From positions 1 to 45,170 of the forward strand of contig CAZBBB010000014.1 of the NCBI GenBank assembly GCA_964490005.1: a stretch of DNA of 45,170 nucleotides, written 5' to 3'. The stretch comes from CAZBBB01 sp964490005 (GTDB lineage: Bacteria > Planctomycetota > B15-G4). The position numbers were made by a program, and so were the translations under genes. Positions 16,302 to 23,838 of this stretch are shown piece after piece. The notes beneath the pieces are model-generated. The model was not told the DNA's origin and made no database searches. It saw only the letters and a program-made list of their open reading frames with translations. Within the stretch, counting starts at the first letter, position 1. Each line of letters opens with the position of its first letter.

Positions 16302-17672
16302 GTGAGTCTCACCGAGACACTGCTGCGCGCGAGCTGGCCGGCGCTCATGGCCAGCCGACCTCTGCGTCGGCTGCCGGGCCGCCTGGGGCCGCGCCTGGGC
16401 CCGGGCTTCCTCGCGGCGCTGAAGAAGGTCAACGGCGAGAAGCTCGCCGAGGCCGAGGCCGCGGGCCGAGCGGTCTTCGACGCCTACCCCGGCTTCGCGA
16501 CGGTCGCGGGCACCTCGCGCTGCAACATCCGCTGCGAGTTCTGCATCAACCAGTGGGACGCGCTGCCCGACGGCAGCAACCGTCCGCACATGGCGGCCGA
16601 CCACGTGCAGGCGATCATCGCCGAGGTCTTCCCCTACCTGCGCAAGCTGGCACTGTCGGTCTCGGGCGAGCCGCTCGCCGACCCGCACTTCGCCGAGCTG
16701 CTCGACGCGGCGCGCCGGTACGGCGTGTTCGTCGAGTTCACGACGAACGCGATGCTCATCAGCAAGCCGGGCTTCCTGGAGCGCATCCTCGACGGCGTCG
16801 GGCGCGTGAACATCTCGATGGACGGCGCCAGCAAGGCCACCTTCGAGCGGCTGCGGCAGGGCGCGAAGTTCGACAAGGTCTGCGAGAACGTGCGCTCGCT
16901 CTCGGCCGGGCGCGCGGCGCGCGGCCAGCGCACGCCCGAGCTGAACATGCGCTACATCCTGATGAAGGAGACCATCGACGAGCTGCCCGCGATGGTCGAC
17001 CTCGCCAAGGACCTCGGCGTCGACCACCTCTACACGAACCACATCCAGGTCTTCATGAAGCCGCTCGAGGACCAGTCGCTCGTGCACCACCGGGCGCGCG
17101 CCAACCGCGCCTTCGCGGCGGCGCGGCGGCGGGCCGCCGAACGCGGCCTGGTGCTCGTGCTGCCCGAGGACTTCGCGATCGGCGAGGGCGAGAGCGGGGC
17201 CGAGGCCGCCGGGCAGCCCCCGCGCGCGAGCGCCGAGCAGACGCCCGAGGTCGTGGGCGCGGCGCAGACGATGGAGGCGCAGCGCCCGAGCACGATCTCG
17301 GGCGAGGACTGGGCCGCGAGCGGCGCGATCCCGCGCGGCGTGGCGCGTCCCGAGGAGCTGCCGCCCGTCGCGTATCGCGGCCGCTGCCCCTACCTGTGGG
17401 ACCAGGCCTTCTTCGAGGCCGACGGCAGCGTGTTCCCCTGCTGCAACTCGGGCGGCGTCGCGCTCGGGCACATGGGGCGCGCGCCCGACTTCTGGAGCAT
17501 CTGGCGCGGCGCGGCCTACGAGCGGATGCGCGCGAACGTCTACACGCCGCGCTGCCACGACATCTGCGTGAACTGCTATCTGCGCGAGGGCTCGGTCGCC
17601 GGAGAGGCCTACGTGCGCCCGGTCGAGGGCGCCGACAAGGGCGGCTGGAAGCGCGAGAAGGCCCACGCGTGA
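16302..17672 (+). CDS. Radical SAM/SPASM domain enzyme
   Basis: A 456-residue protein (from the GTG at 16302). The catalytic cluster motif is SRCNIRCEFC with C74, C78 and C81 (C-x3-C-x2-C). SVSGEPLADP (109-118) and NISMDGASKATFERLRQG (170-187) match the core barrel of SPASM-type enzymes. The C-terminal SPASM-like region has C362, C380, C381, C418, C422 and C425 (RCPYLWDQAFFEADGSVFPC onward), enough for at least one auxiliary Fe-S cluster. Residues 290-345 form a low-complexity insert. SPASM enzymes modify peptides or proteins (sulfatase maturases, RiPP enzymes) or other substrates; no precursor peptide is recognisable here. An upstream in-frame ATG at 16239 exists but lacks an SD. A sulfatase-fold lipoprotein follows after 13 bases on the same strand. 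Confidence 0.88.
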   Translation: MSLTETLLRASWPALMASRPLRRLPGRLGPRLGPGFLAALKKVNGEKLAEAEAAGRAVFDAYPGFATVAGTSRCNIRCEFCINQWDALPDGSNRPHMAADHVQAIIAEVFPYLRKLALSVSGEPLADPHFAELLDAARRYGVFVEFTTNAMLISKPGFLERILDGVGRVNISMDGASKATFERLRQGAKFDKVCENVRSLSAGRAARGQRTPELNMRYILMKETIDELPAMVDLAKDLGVDHLYTNHIQVFMKPLEDQSLVHHRARANRAFAAARRRAAERGLVLVLPEDFAIGEGESGAEAAGQPPRASAEQTPEVVGAAQTMEAQRPSTISGEDWAASGAIPRGVARPEELPPVAYRGRCPYLWDQAFFEADGSVFPCCNSGGVALGHMGRAPDFWSIWRGAAYERMRANVYTPRCHDICVNCYLREGSVAGEAYVRPVEGADKGGWKREKAHA

Positions 17673-17685
17673 GGCGCCGCGGCGC

Positions 17686-19026
17686 GTGAGGCGCGCGGCG
17701 CTCGGCCTCGCGCTGCTGGCGTGCGGCCTGCCGGGTTGCGGGCCGGGCCGCGACGAGGCGCCCGCAGGCGCGCCGCCCGCTCCGCGGCACATCGTCGTGC
17801 TCGTGCTCGATGCCTGCCAGGCGGCGGCCCTCGGCTGCTACGGAGGCGGGGCCGACGTCAGTCCGGCGCTCGACGCGCTGGCCGGCTCCGGCGTGGTCTT
17901 CGAGGCGGCCTACAGCCACGCGACGTGGACGCTGCCGAGCACGGCCTCGCTCATGTCGGGCCTGCTGCCCGAGCGGCACGGCGTCGCGCGCGACGACGAC
18001 GTGCTCGACGAGCGCTTCGCCACGCTGGCCGAACGGCTCGCGGGCGCCGGCTGGCACACGACGAGCCTCGTGCAGATGCCCTTCGCCGGCGCGCGGCACG
18101 GCCTGGCGCGCGGCTTCCACGAGCATCGCGGGTTCGGCCCCGGCGAGGGCGGGCAGTGGGCCGAGCTGCGCGCCCGCGTCGACGAATGGGTCGCGTCGCG
18201 CGGAGAGCAGCCCTCCTTTCTCTATCTGCACCTGCGGCGTCCGCACACGCCCTACGACCCGGCGCCGGAGATGCTCGCGCGGCTGGGCGGCGGCGCGCCG
18301 GCCCCCGGCGACCGCGCGCTCGGCTTCGCCGCCAACGACGAGCGCTTTCTGCCGGCCGACGGCGAGCGCGAGCGACTCGCGCTGCTCTACCGCGCCGGGC
18401 TGGCGACGATCGACGCGACGATCGCGCCCTGGCTCGAGGAGCTGCGCGCGCGCGGCGACACGCTGCTCGTCGTGACATCCGACCACGGCGAGGGGCTCGG
18501 CGAGCACGGCCACTACGGGCACGGGCGCGCGGTCTGGCCCGAGCACGCGCAGGTCCCGCTGATCGTCGCCGGCGCGGGCGTGCGCCCGGGACGGGTCGCG
18601 GTGCCGGTCGGCACCGTCGACGTGCACGCCACGCTGGTCGAGCTGGCCGGTCTGGCGGCCCCCGTCGCGTCCGACGGCGAGAGCTTCGCCGCGTGGCTCG
18701 TCGCGCCGGCGACGGCGGGCGGCGAGGCGGCGCGCGCGACGGACGAGCGCCCGCCGATCACGATCGCCGGGCGGCGCTATCCGGGCGAGAGCGCGGAGGT
18801 CGCGCTCGTCGACGACGCCTGGTTCGTGCGACGCGACGCGGCCGGGGCGATCGAAGTCCTGCGCCGCGACGGCGGCGAGGGGCCGGCGCCGGGCGGCGAG
18901 CAGCGGCTGCGCTGGCGGACTCGCCTCGAGGCTCTGGCGGGCTGGGAGCCGGCCGGTCCCGGCCGCGCCGCGCCGCTCGACGAGGCCGGGCGCGAGGCCC
19001 TCGAGCAGCTCGGCTACCTGCGCTGA
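17686..19026 (+). CDS. Sulfatase / alkaline-phosphatase superfamily lipoprotein with Thr at the nucleophile position
   Basis: A 446-residue protein with a signal peptide ending in a lipobox-like LPGC (C18). The metal-site aspartate is in HIVVLVLDACQAAALGCYG (D42), RRPHTPYDP carries H187, and VVTSDHGEGLGEHGHYGHG holds D266 and H267. In true sulfatases the nucleophile motif is C/S-x-P-x-R; here the matching segment ATWTLPSTASLMSG (79-92) has Thr82 in place of Cys and Thr86 in place of Arg. A formylglycine cannot form, so the protein is more likely a phospho- or alkyl-transferase/phosphodiesterase of this superfamily (compare the Thr nucleophile of LtaS/EptA). It ends with EQLGYLR. The GTG start is 13 bases after the radical SAM/SPASM gene, suggesting an operon. 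Its 3' end overlaps the convergent GT87 gene by 13 bases. Confidence 0.85.
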   Translation: MRRAALGLALLACGLPGCGPGRDEAPAGAPPAPRHIVVLVLDACQAAALGCYGGGADVSPALDALAGSGVVFEAAYSHATWTLPSTASLMSGLLPERHGVARDDDVLDERFATLAERLAGAGWHTTSLVQMPFAGARHGLARGFHEHRGFGPGEGGQWAELRARVDEWVASRGEQPSFLYLHLRRPHTPYDPAPEMLARLGGGAPAPGDRALGFAANDERFLPADGERERLALLYRAGLATIDATIAPWLEELRARGDTLLVVTSDHGEGLGEHGHYGHGRAVWPEHAQVPLIVAGAGVRPGRVAVPVGTVDVHATLVELAGLAAPVASDGESFAAWLVAPATAGGEAARATDERPPITIAGRRYPGESAEVALVDDAWFVRRDAAGAIEVLRRDGGEGPAPGGEQRLRWRTRLEALAGWEPAGPGRAAPLDEAGREALEQLGYLR

Positions 19027-20267
19027 GGCGCCGCGGTCGGCGCGAGCAGCAGCGCACACAGCACGAGGCAGGCGCCGGCCTTGAGGCGCGTGTCGGCGAC
19101 CATGTCCTGCGGGTCGCCGAAGGAGCCGAGCGGGAGCATCAGGATCGTCACGGCGAGGGCGCCGAGCAGGTGCGGGGCCAAGCGGCGCGGCACGGACGGC
19201 TCGACCCATGCGCGCAGCACGAGCCAGCCGGCCGGCAGCGCGAGCAGCGAGAGGTGCGTGGCCCAGGTCACCGACGAGACGAGATAGGTCGCGGCGAGCG
19301 CGGCGGCGTACTGCGCCTCGATGCGGCGCGCGGTCGGCGCCCGGCGCAGCCACGCGAACAGCACGCCGAGCACGAGCGCCGAGACGCCCCAGGCCGCGGC
19401 GCGCGCGACCCCGGCGGGCCAGCCCGCGGCGAGGGCGGCGCGCGAGAGCAGGCCGTTGGGCGCGAAGTTCCAGGCGTGCAGCGAGTTGTTGAACTCGCCG
19501 GCGGGCACGAAGGCCTCGTAGCCCAGCCGCGAGGACATGGCCGAGAGCCACTGCGCGTGCGGCTCCGGGCCGAGGGCGACGAGCGAGACGGCGGCGAGCG
19601 CCGCGCCGGTGAGCAGACCGGCGAGCGCCGTGCGGCGGCGGCCGGCGAGCAGCGCGACGACCAGCAGCAGGCCCGGGCTCAGCTTGGCGAAGGTCGCGAG
19701 CGCGAGCAGCGCGCCTTCAAGCGCGTGCCGGCCGCGCTGGCCGGCGAGCAGCGCGCCGAAGACGGCCAGCATCGTCACGCCGTTGAGCTGGTTGTACCAG
19801 GTGGCCATCCAGGTGCCGTCGCACAGCAGCAGCAGCGCGGCGGCGAGCGCGAGCGCGGCGGACAGGGGCGCGCCGGCGCCGCGCCAGCACAGGGCGAGCA
19901 GCAGCGTGCTCAGCGCGAGCAGCACGAAGTTGACGGCGAGCCAGCGGCGGTAGGCGGGCGCGATGTCGAGCGAGCCGTCGGCGCGCGGCGTACCCGGCGA
20001 GAGGCCGAACAGGCGGGCGAGCAGCGGGTTGGCGGCGCAGAAGGGCGTGAAGGCGCGGCCGGTGCGCGCGCCGACGGCGTTGACCTGCACGCTGTCCCAG
20101 GCGTCGCCGCCCTCGGCGAGCACGCGGCCGGCGGCCCAGTGGAGCTGGAAGTCGCTCTCGGGTATGGCGGCCGGGATGTCGAGCAGCTCGAACCATTCGT
20201 TGCGCGGCGCGAGCAGGGCGACCGCGAGGGCGACGATCAGCAGCAGCAGGCTGCCGGGCAGCCTCAC
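19014..20267 (-). CDS. GT87-like polyprenyl-phosphate glycosyltransferase (DUF2029 family) membrane protein
   Basis: A 417-residue protein with about ten hydrophobic segments, beginning VRLPGSLLLLIVALAVALLA. The first periplasmic loop contains PESDFQLHWAAGRVL with D39, the position of the conserved aspartate of GT-C glycosyltransferases in the GT87 (alpha-mannosyltransferase) family. NQLNGVTMLAVFGALLAG and LATFAKLSPGLLLVV in the middle are also characteristic of that family. It probably transfers a sugar from a lipid-phosphate donor on the outer face of the inner membrane; the acceptor is unknown. The GTG at 20267 overlaps the TGA of the HMG-CoA-lyase-like gene. The stop is TAG, inside the 3' end of the convergent lipoprotein gene. 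Confidence 0.75.
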   Translation of the reverse strand: MRLPGSLLLLIVALAVALLAPRNEWFELLDIPAAIPESDFQLHWAAGRVLAEGGDAWDSVQVNAVGARTGRAFTPFCAANPLLARLFGLSPGTPRADGSLDIAPAYRRWLAVNFVLLALSTLLLALCWRGAGAPLSAALALAAALLLLCDGTWMATWYNQLNGVTMLAVFGALLAGQRGRHALEGALLALATFAKLSPGLLLVVALLAGRRRTALAGLLTGAALAAVSLVALGPEPHAQWLSAMSSRLGYEAFVPAGEFNNSLHAWNFAPNGLLSRAALAAGWPAGVARAAAWGVSALVLGVLFAWLRRAPTARRIEAQYAAALAATYLVSSVTWATHLSLLALPAGWLVLRAWVEPSVPRRLAPHLLGALAVTILMLPLGSFGDPQDMVADTRLKAGACLVLCALLLAPTAAPQRR

Positions 20268-21142
20268 GCCGGCGGCGCCTCGCTGCGGCGGGCCAGCGCG
20301 CGGGCCTCGGCGTCGAGCGCGGCGAGCACGGGGGCGTCGGGCAGCTCGACGGCGTGGCCGCGCGCGCGCAGTTGGGCCGCGAGCGGTGCCGTGCTGACGT
20401 TGCTGACGGCGCCCTTGGCGAACTGGCACCCGCCGAGGGCGCCGAGGGCGGCGTCGAAGTCGCGGCAGCCCGCGTCGAGGGCGGCGGCGACGAGCTGGTC
20501 CTGGTTGGCCGGAGTGACGTGCAGGTGGGCGGCGGGCACGGGCCAGTCGGCGCGGCGCAGGACGGCGGCGTAGACGCGGGCGATCGTCGCGCCGTCGGCC
20601 TGCGCGGTCGTGTCGGCGAGGCCGACGCGGTCGACGCGCGCCTCGTGGTGCAGGCGGGCGATCCAGTCGCGCAGTTCGGACGGATCGAAGCCGTCGCCCT
20701 CGTTGTTGCCGAAGGCCATCGAGATCGTGACGTACAGCGTGCGGCCGGCCGCGTGGGCGCGGGCCGTCAGGTCGACGAGGTCGGCGAAGGCCTGCGCGCG
20801 GCTGCGCTCGGTGTTGCGCCGCTGGAAGCGCTCGCTCAAGGAGAAGGGATAGAGCACTTCGGCGACGTGCGCGGCGGCGAGCAGGCGGTCGAGGCCCGAG
20901 GCGCTGGCGACGAGCGCGGTCAGGGTCGCGCCGGGCGGGGCGCGCAGCGCGGCGAGCAGTTCGGCGGTGTCGGCCATGGCCGGTACGCGGCGCGGCGAAA
21001 CGAAGCTGCCGACGTCGAGGCGCGTGAATCCCGCGGCGAGCAGGCGCGCGGCGAAGGCGATCTTGTCGGGCGTGGCGGGCGCGCGCGCCAGCCCCTGCCA
21101 GGCGTCGCGCAGGGTCTCGACGATGCGGACGGTGTCGCTCAC
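20264..21142 (-). CDS. HMG-CoA lyase-like (HMGL family) protein, divergent active site
   Basis: A 292-residue TIM-barrel protein. The family motifs are recognisable: TLRDAWQGL (10-18, usual R-D-G-x-Q), VGSFVSPRRVPAMAD (44-58), YPFSLSERFQRRNTERS (98-114), GLADTT (174-179), HLHVT (206-210) and GALGGCQFAKGAVSN (234-248). Compared with human HMG-CoA lyase, Arg, Asp, His233, His235, Cys266 and Asn275 equivalents are kept (R12, D13, H206, H208, C239, N248). The glutamate before T-S-F appears as Asp43 and the usual D after the second His is Val209. It may cleave HMG-CoA in leucine breakdown or act on another acyl-CoA. A carboxyltransferase gene lies 150 bases upstream on the same strand, which supports the leucine link. 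GTG start at 21142; the TGA overlaps the next gene. Confidence 0.8.
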   Translation of the reverse strand: MSDTVRIVETLRDAWQGLARAPATPDKIAFAARLLAAGFTRLDVGSFVSPRRVPAMADTAELLAALRAPPGATLTALVASASGLDRLLAAAHVAEVLYPFSLSERFQRRNTERSRAQAFADLVDLTARAHAAGRTLYVTISMAFGNNEGDGFDPSELRDWIARLHHEARVDRVGLADTTAQADGATIARVYAAVLRRADWPVPAAHLHVTPANQDQLVAAALDAGCRDFDAALGALGGCQFAKGAVSNVSTAPLAAQLRARGHAVELPDAPVLAALDAEARALARRSEAPPA

Positions 21143-21247
21143 GGCGCCATCATAGGCAGCACCGCGAGGCGGGGCCTCCGGTCGGGCGCGCCTGCCCGGC
21201 GCCCGGCCGGCGCGCGCGCCGCGCCGCGTCCCGCGCCGTGACATCCT

Positions 21248-21298
21248 GGCACCGGAACTGCGAAAAACCGCGCTCTTGTGCCTGACACCAATTCAGGC
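21248..21298. repeat. Intergenic palindromic (REP-like or terminator) element at the carboxylase 3' end
   Basis: Two inverted repeats lie close together. GGCAC (21248-21252) pairs with GTGCC (21278-21282) across 25 bases, and GCCTGA (21280-21285) pairs with TCAGGC (21293-21298) around CACCAAT. The second stem contains the TGA of the carboxylase gene (21293-21295). On the minus strand a TTTTT run follows about 12 bases beyond the second stem, so termination is plausible. The element is less GC-rich than everything around it and contains GTGCCTGACACC, a shape seen in dispersed REP-type palindromes. Only one copy is visible in this window. Confidence 0.4.
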
Positions 21299-22948
21299 TT
21301 GGAGGACGCCGGTCTTGAAGTCGGGGAGCTGGGGGTTGTGGGCGGCGACGTCGAGGGCGGTGATCAGGGCCTTGCGGGTATCGGCCGGGTCGATGATGGC
21401 GTCGCACCACAGCCGCGCGCCGGCGTAGCGCGGGTCGAGGGCGGTCGCGTAGCGCGCGACGGTGTCCTGCGTGAGCGCGTCGCGTTCCTCCCTGCCGACC
21501 TTGCGCCCCTGCTTCTCGAGCTGGCTCACGCGGATGTCGACGAGCGTCTTGGCCGCCGCCTCGCCGGCCATCACGGCGTAGCGCGACGAGGGCCAGGCGA
21601 ACAGGAAGCGCGGGTCGTAGGCCTTGCCGCACATCGCGTAGTGCCCGGCGCCGAAGCTGCCGCCGAGGATCACCGAGATCTTCGGCACGACGCTGTTGCT
21701 CACCACGTTCACCATCTTCGCGCCGGCGCGGATGATGCCGCTGTGCTCGGCCTCGCGTCCGACCATGAAGCCCGACACGTCGTGCAGGAAGATCAGCGGG
21801 ATGCGGTTCTGGTTGCAGTCCATCATGAAGCGCGCGGCCTTCTCGGCGCTCTCGGGATAGATCACGCTGCCGAACTCGACGCCGCGCTTGCGGCTGGCGG
21901 CGTTGAGCTTCTGGTTGGCCACGATGCCGACGGCCCAGCCGCCGAGCCGAGCGAAGCCCGTCACCAGCGTGCGGCCGTAGTCGGCGCGGTATTCGTCGAA
22001 GTCGCTGTCGTCGACGAGGCGCGCGAGGACCTCGCGCACGTCGTAGGGTCGGCCGCCCTCGAGCGGGACGATGCCGGTCAGCTCGGCGGGGTCGAAGCGC
22101 GGGTCCTTGGCGGCGCGGCGGTCGAAGGCGGGGGCCGGCACGGGCCCCAGCCGGTCGGCCAGCGCGCGGATGCGCTTGATCGCCGCCTCATCGTCCTTCT
22201 CGCGGAAATCGACCGTGCCGCTGATCTCGCTGTGCATCGCCGCGCCGCCCAGCGTCTCGGCGTCGTTCTCCTGCCCGATGGCGGCCTTCACGAGCGCGGG
22301 GCCGGCCAGGAACAACCCGCTGCCCTCGGTCATGATGAGCGTGTCGCACATCACGGGCAGATACGCGCCGCCCGCGACGCAGCTCCCCATGATCGCCGCG
22401 ATCTGCGGCACGCCCATCGCCGACAGCACCGCGTTGTGGCGGAACACGCGTCCGAAGTCGTCCTCGTCCGGGAAGACCTCGTCCTGCAGCGGCAGGAACA
22501 CGCCCGCGCTGTCGACGAGGTAGATCACCGGCAGCCGGTTCTCGATCGCGATGCGCTGGCAGCGGATGACCTTCTTGGTGGTCATCGGGAAGAACGCGCC
22601 GGCCTTCACGGTCGCGTCGTTGGCGATGATCATGAAGCGCCGGCCCTTGACGGTGCCGATGCCCGCCACGACGCCGCCCGCCGGCACGCCGCCCCACTCC
22701 TCGTACATGCCCCAGGCCACGTGCAGGCCCAGCTCGAGGAATTCGCCGCCGCGGTCGACGAGCCTGGCGATGCGCTCGCGCGCCGTGAGCCGCCCCTTGG
22801 CGTGCTGCCGCTCGATGGCCTTGGCGCCGCCGCCCTGCCGCAACGCCTCGTTCTCCGCCTCGAGCGACTCGAGCTTGCGCTGGAAGACGTTGCGCGAGGT
22901 GCGCGCCTGCTTGTCCTGGCGATCGTGGCTGCTGGTGAGTCGGGTCAT
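21293..22948 (-). CDS. Acyl-CoA carboxylase carboxyltransferase (beta) subunit, methylcrotonyl-CoA carboxylase-like
   Basis: A 551-residue carboxyltransferase that moves CO2 from carboxybiotin to an acyl-CoA. It starts with a short polar stretch and coiled-coil-like region (FQRKLESLEAENEALRQ), then the N-lobe with the oxyanion motif GSCVAGGAYLP and the C-lobe with GGSFGAGHYAMCG. The pair GSC-x-AGGAY and GG-S/Y-GAG-x-Y-x-M-C-G is typical of methylcrotonyl-CoA or geranyl-CoA carboxylase beta rather than propionyl-CoA carboxylase. The ATG at 22948 has no strong SD; an upstream in-frame start at 22987 is less likely. The partner biotin-carboxylase/carrier subunit is not in the window. The HMG-CoA-lyase-like gene follows, consistent with leucine catabolism. 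Confidence 0.92.
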   Translation of the reverse strand: MTRLTSSHDRQDKQARTSRNVFQRKLESLEAENEALRQGGGAKAIERQHAKGRLTARERIARLVDRGGEFLELGLHVAWGMYEEWGGVPAGGVVAGIGTVKGRRFMIIANDATVKAGAFFPMTTKKVIRCQRIAIENRLPVIYLVDSAGVFLPLQDEVFPDEDDFGRVFRHNAVLSAMGVPQIAAIMGSCVAGGAYLPVMCDTLIMTEGSGLFLAGPALVKAAIGQENDAETLGGAAMHSEISGTVDFREKDDEAAIKRIRALADRLGPVPAPAFDRRAAKDPRFDPAELTGIVPLEGGRPYDVREVLARLVDDSDFDEYRADYGRTLVTGFARLGGWAVGIVANQKLNAASRKRGVEFGSVIYPESAEKAARFMMDCNQNRIPLIFLHDVSGFMVGREAEHSGIIRAGAKMVNVVSNSVVPKISVILGGSFGAGHYAMCGKAYDPRFLFAWPSSRYAVMAGEAAAKTLVDIRVSQLEKQGRKVGREERDALTQDTVARYATALDPRYAGARLWCDAIIDPADTRKALITALDVAAHNPQLPDFKTGVLQA

Positions 22949-23018
22949 GAGCGGCGCATTGTGGCCGCCGACGCGCCGGCGGGACAAGGAAGGGCCGCGC
23001 CGGGCGACCGGGCGCCGC

Positions 23019-23756
23019 TCAGGTCAGCGCGTGGCGCGCCCGGAACAGGCGCACGCGCAGTGCCGACGGCGACAGACCGCTCATGCGACACAACGTGGCC
23101 TGGCTCAGCCCCCGCTCGTAGTGCAGCGCGACCAACAGGCGCTGCGGAGCGGGAAGCGAGGAGAGATCGACCCGGGCCGCGGCCTCGGCGGGCGCCCCGA
23201 TCTCGGCGATCGATCCGCCGGCCAGGCCCCCGGCGTCCGGCAGCGCGTCGAAGCCGCCGTCCCAGGCGGACGGGCCGTCGGCCTCGCCGCCGCCGGCCGG
23301 CGCATCGTTGCCCGCAGGCAGTCCGCACCACACGCCGCGGCGGACGTTGCGCGAGCGCACCTGGTCGATCGCCGCGTGCCGGCAGATGCGGAACAGCCAG
23401 GCCTCCATGCGCTCGGCGGTGCGCAACTGCCGCTGCGACTGCGCGGCGCGCAGCAGCGTTTCCTGGGCGATGTCCTCGGCCTCCCAGCGGTCGCGCGTGA
23501 AGCGCAGGGCGCAGGCCACGAGCCGTCGGCGCATCGGCTCGCCCAGCCAGTCGAGCTCGGCGCCCTCGCCCGGCCCGCAGGCATCACGCGCGTCGGTCGG
23601 CTCGTCCGCGTCGGCCGGCTCGCCACGGTCGCCCGCATCGGCGGAGTCGGCCACCTCGTCCGTGCCGGCCGGGCCGTCCGCGTCGTCCAGCTCGGCCGCG
23701 TCGTCGACCTGGTCCGGCACGTCGATCTCGCCTGCCTCTCGGTCGTCGAAGCTCAT
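23019..23756 (-). CDS. ECF-type sigma factor with acidic N-terminal extension
   Basis: The protein has 245 residues. Residues 1-68 are a low-complexity Asp/Glu/Ala/Gly-rich extension (AGEIDVPDQVDDAAELDDAD and similar). Region 2 lies at about 70-135 (RRRLVACALRFTRDRWEAED, IAQETLLRAAQS, WLFRICRHAAIDQVRSRNV). A Gly/Ala-rich linker follows, and region 4 lies at about 195-245 (LPAPQRLLVALHYERGLSQA, SGLSPSALRVRLFRARHAL). ATG at 23756 with AAGGG about eight bases upstream. No anti-sigma gene is adjacent: a PlsC acyltransferase lies upstream and a carboxylase gene downstream. The acidic extension may modulate core or DNA binding in place of a separate anti-sigma factor; this is inference. Confidence 0.85.
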   Translation of the reverse strand: MSFDDREAGEIDVPDQVDDAAELDDADGPAGTDEVADSADAGDRGEPADADEPTDARDACGPGEGAELDWLGEPMRRRLVACALRFTRDRWEAEDIAQETLLRAAQSQRQLRTAERMEAWLFRICRHAAIDQVRSRNVRRGVWCGLPAGNDAPAGGGEADGPSAWDGGFDALPDAGGLAGGSIAEIGAPAEAAARVDLSSLPAPQRLLVALHYERGLSQATLCRMSGLSPSALRVRLFRARHALT

Positions 23757-23838
23757 GCGCCCACCCTTCCCGGCGCGACTCGTCGCGCACCGCGCCCGGC
23801 AGGACGCCGGCGAGGTGCGCGAGTAACCGCGCCGCCCT

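Noticed and set aside
23554..23760. The repetitive GTCGGC/TCGTCC stretch as a tandem repeat locus
   Set aside because: It is codon-level low complexity encoding the acidic extension of a sigma factor; the unit is not regular.
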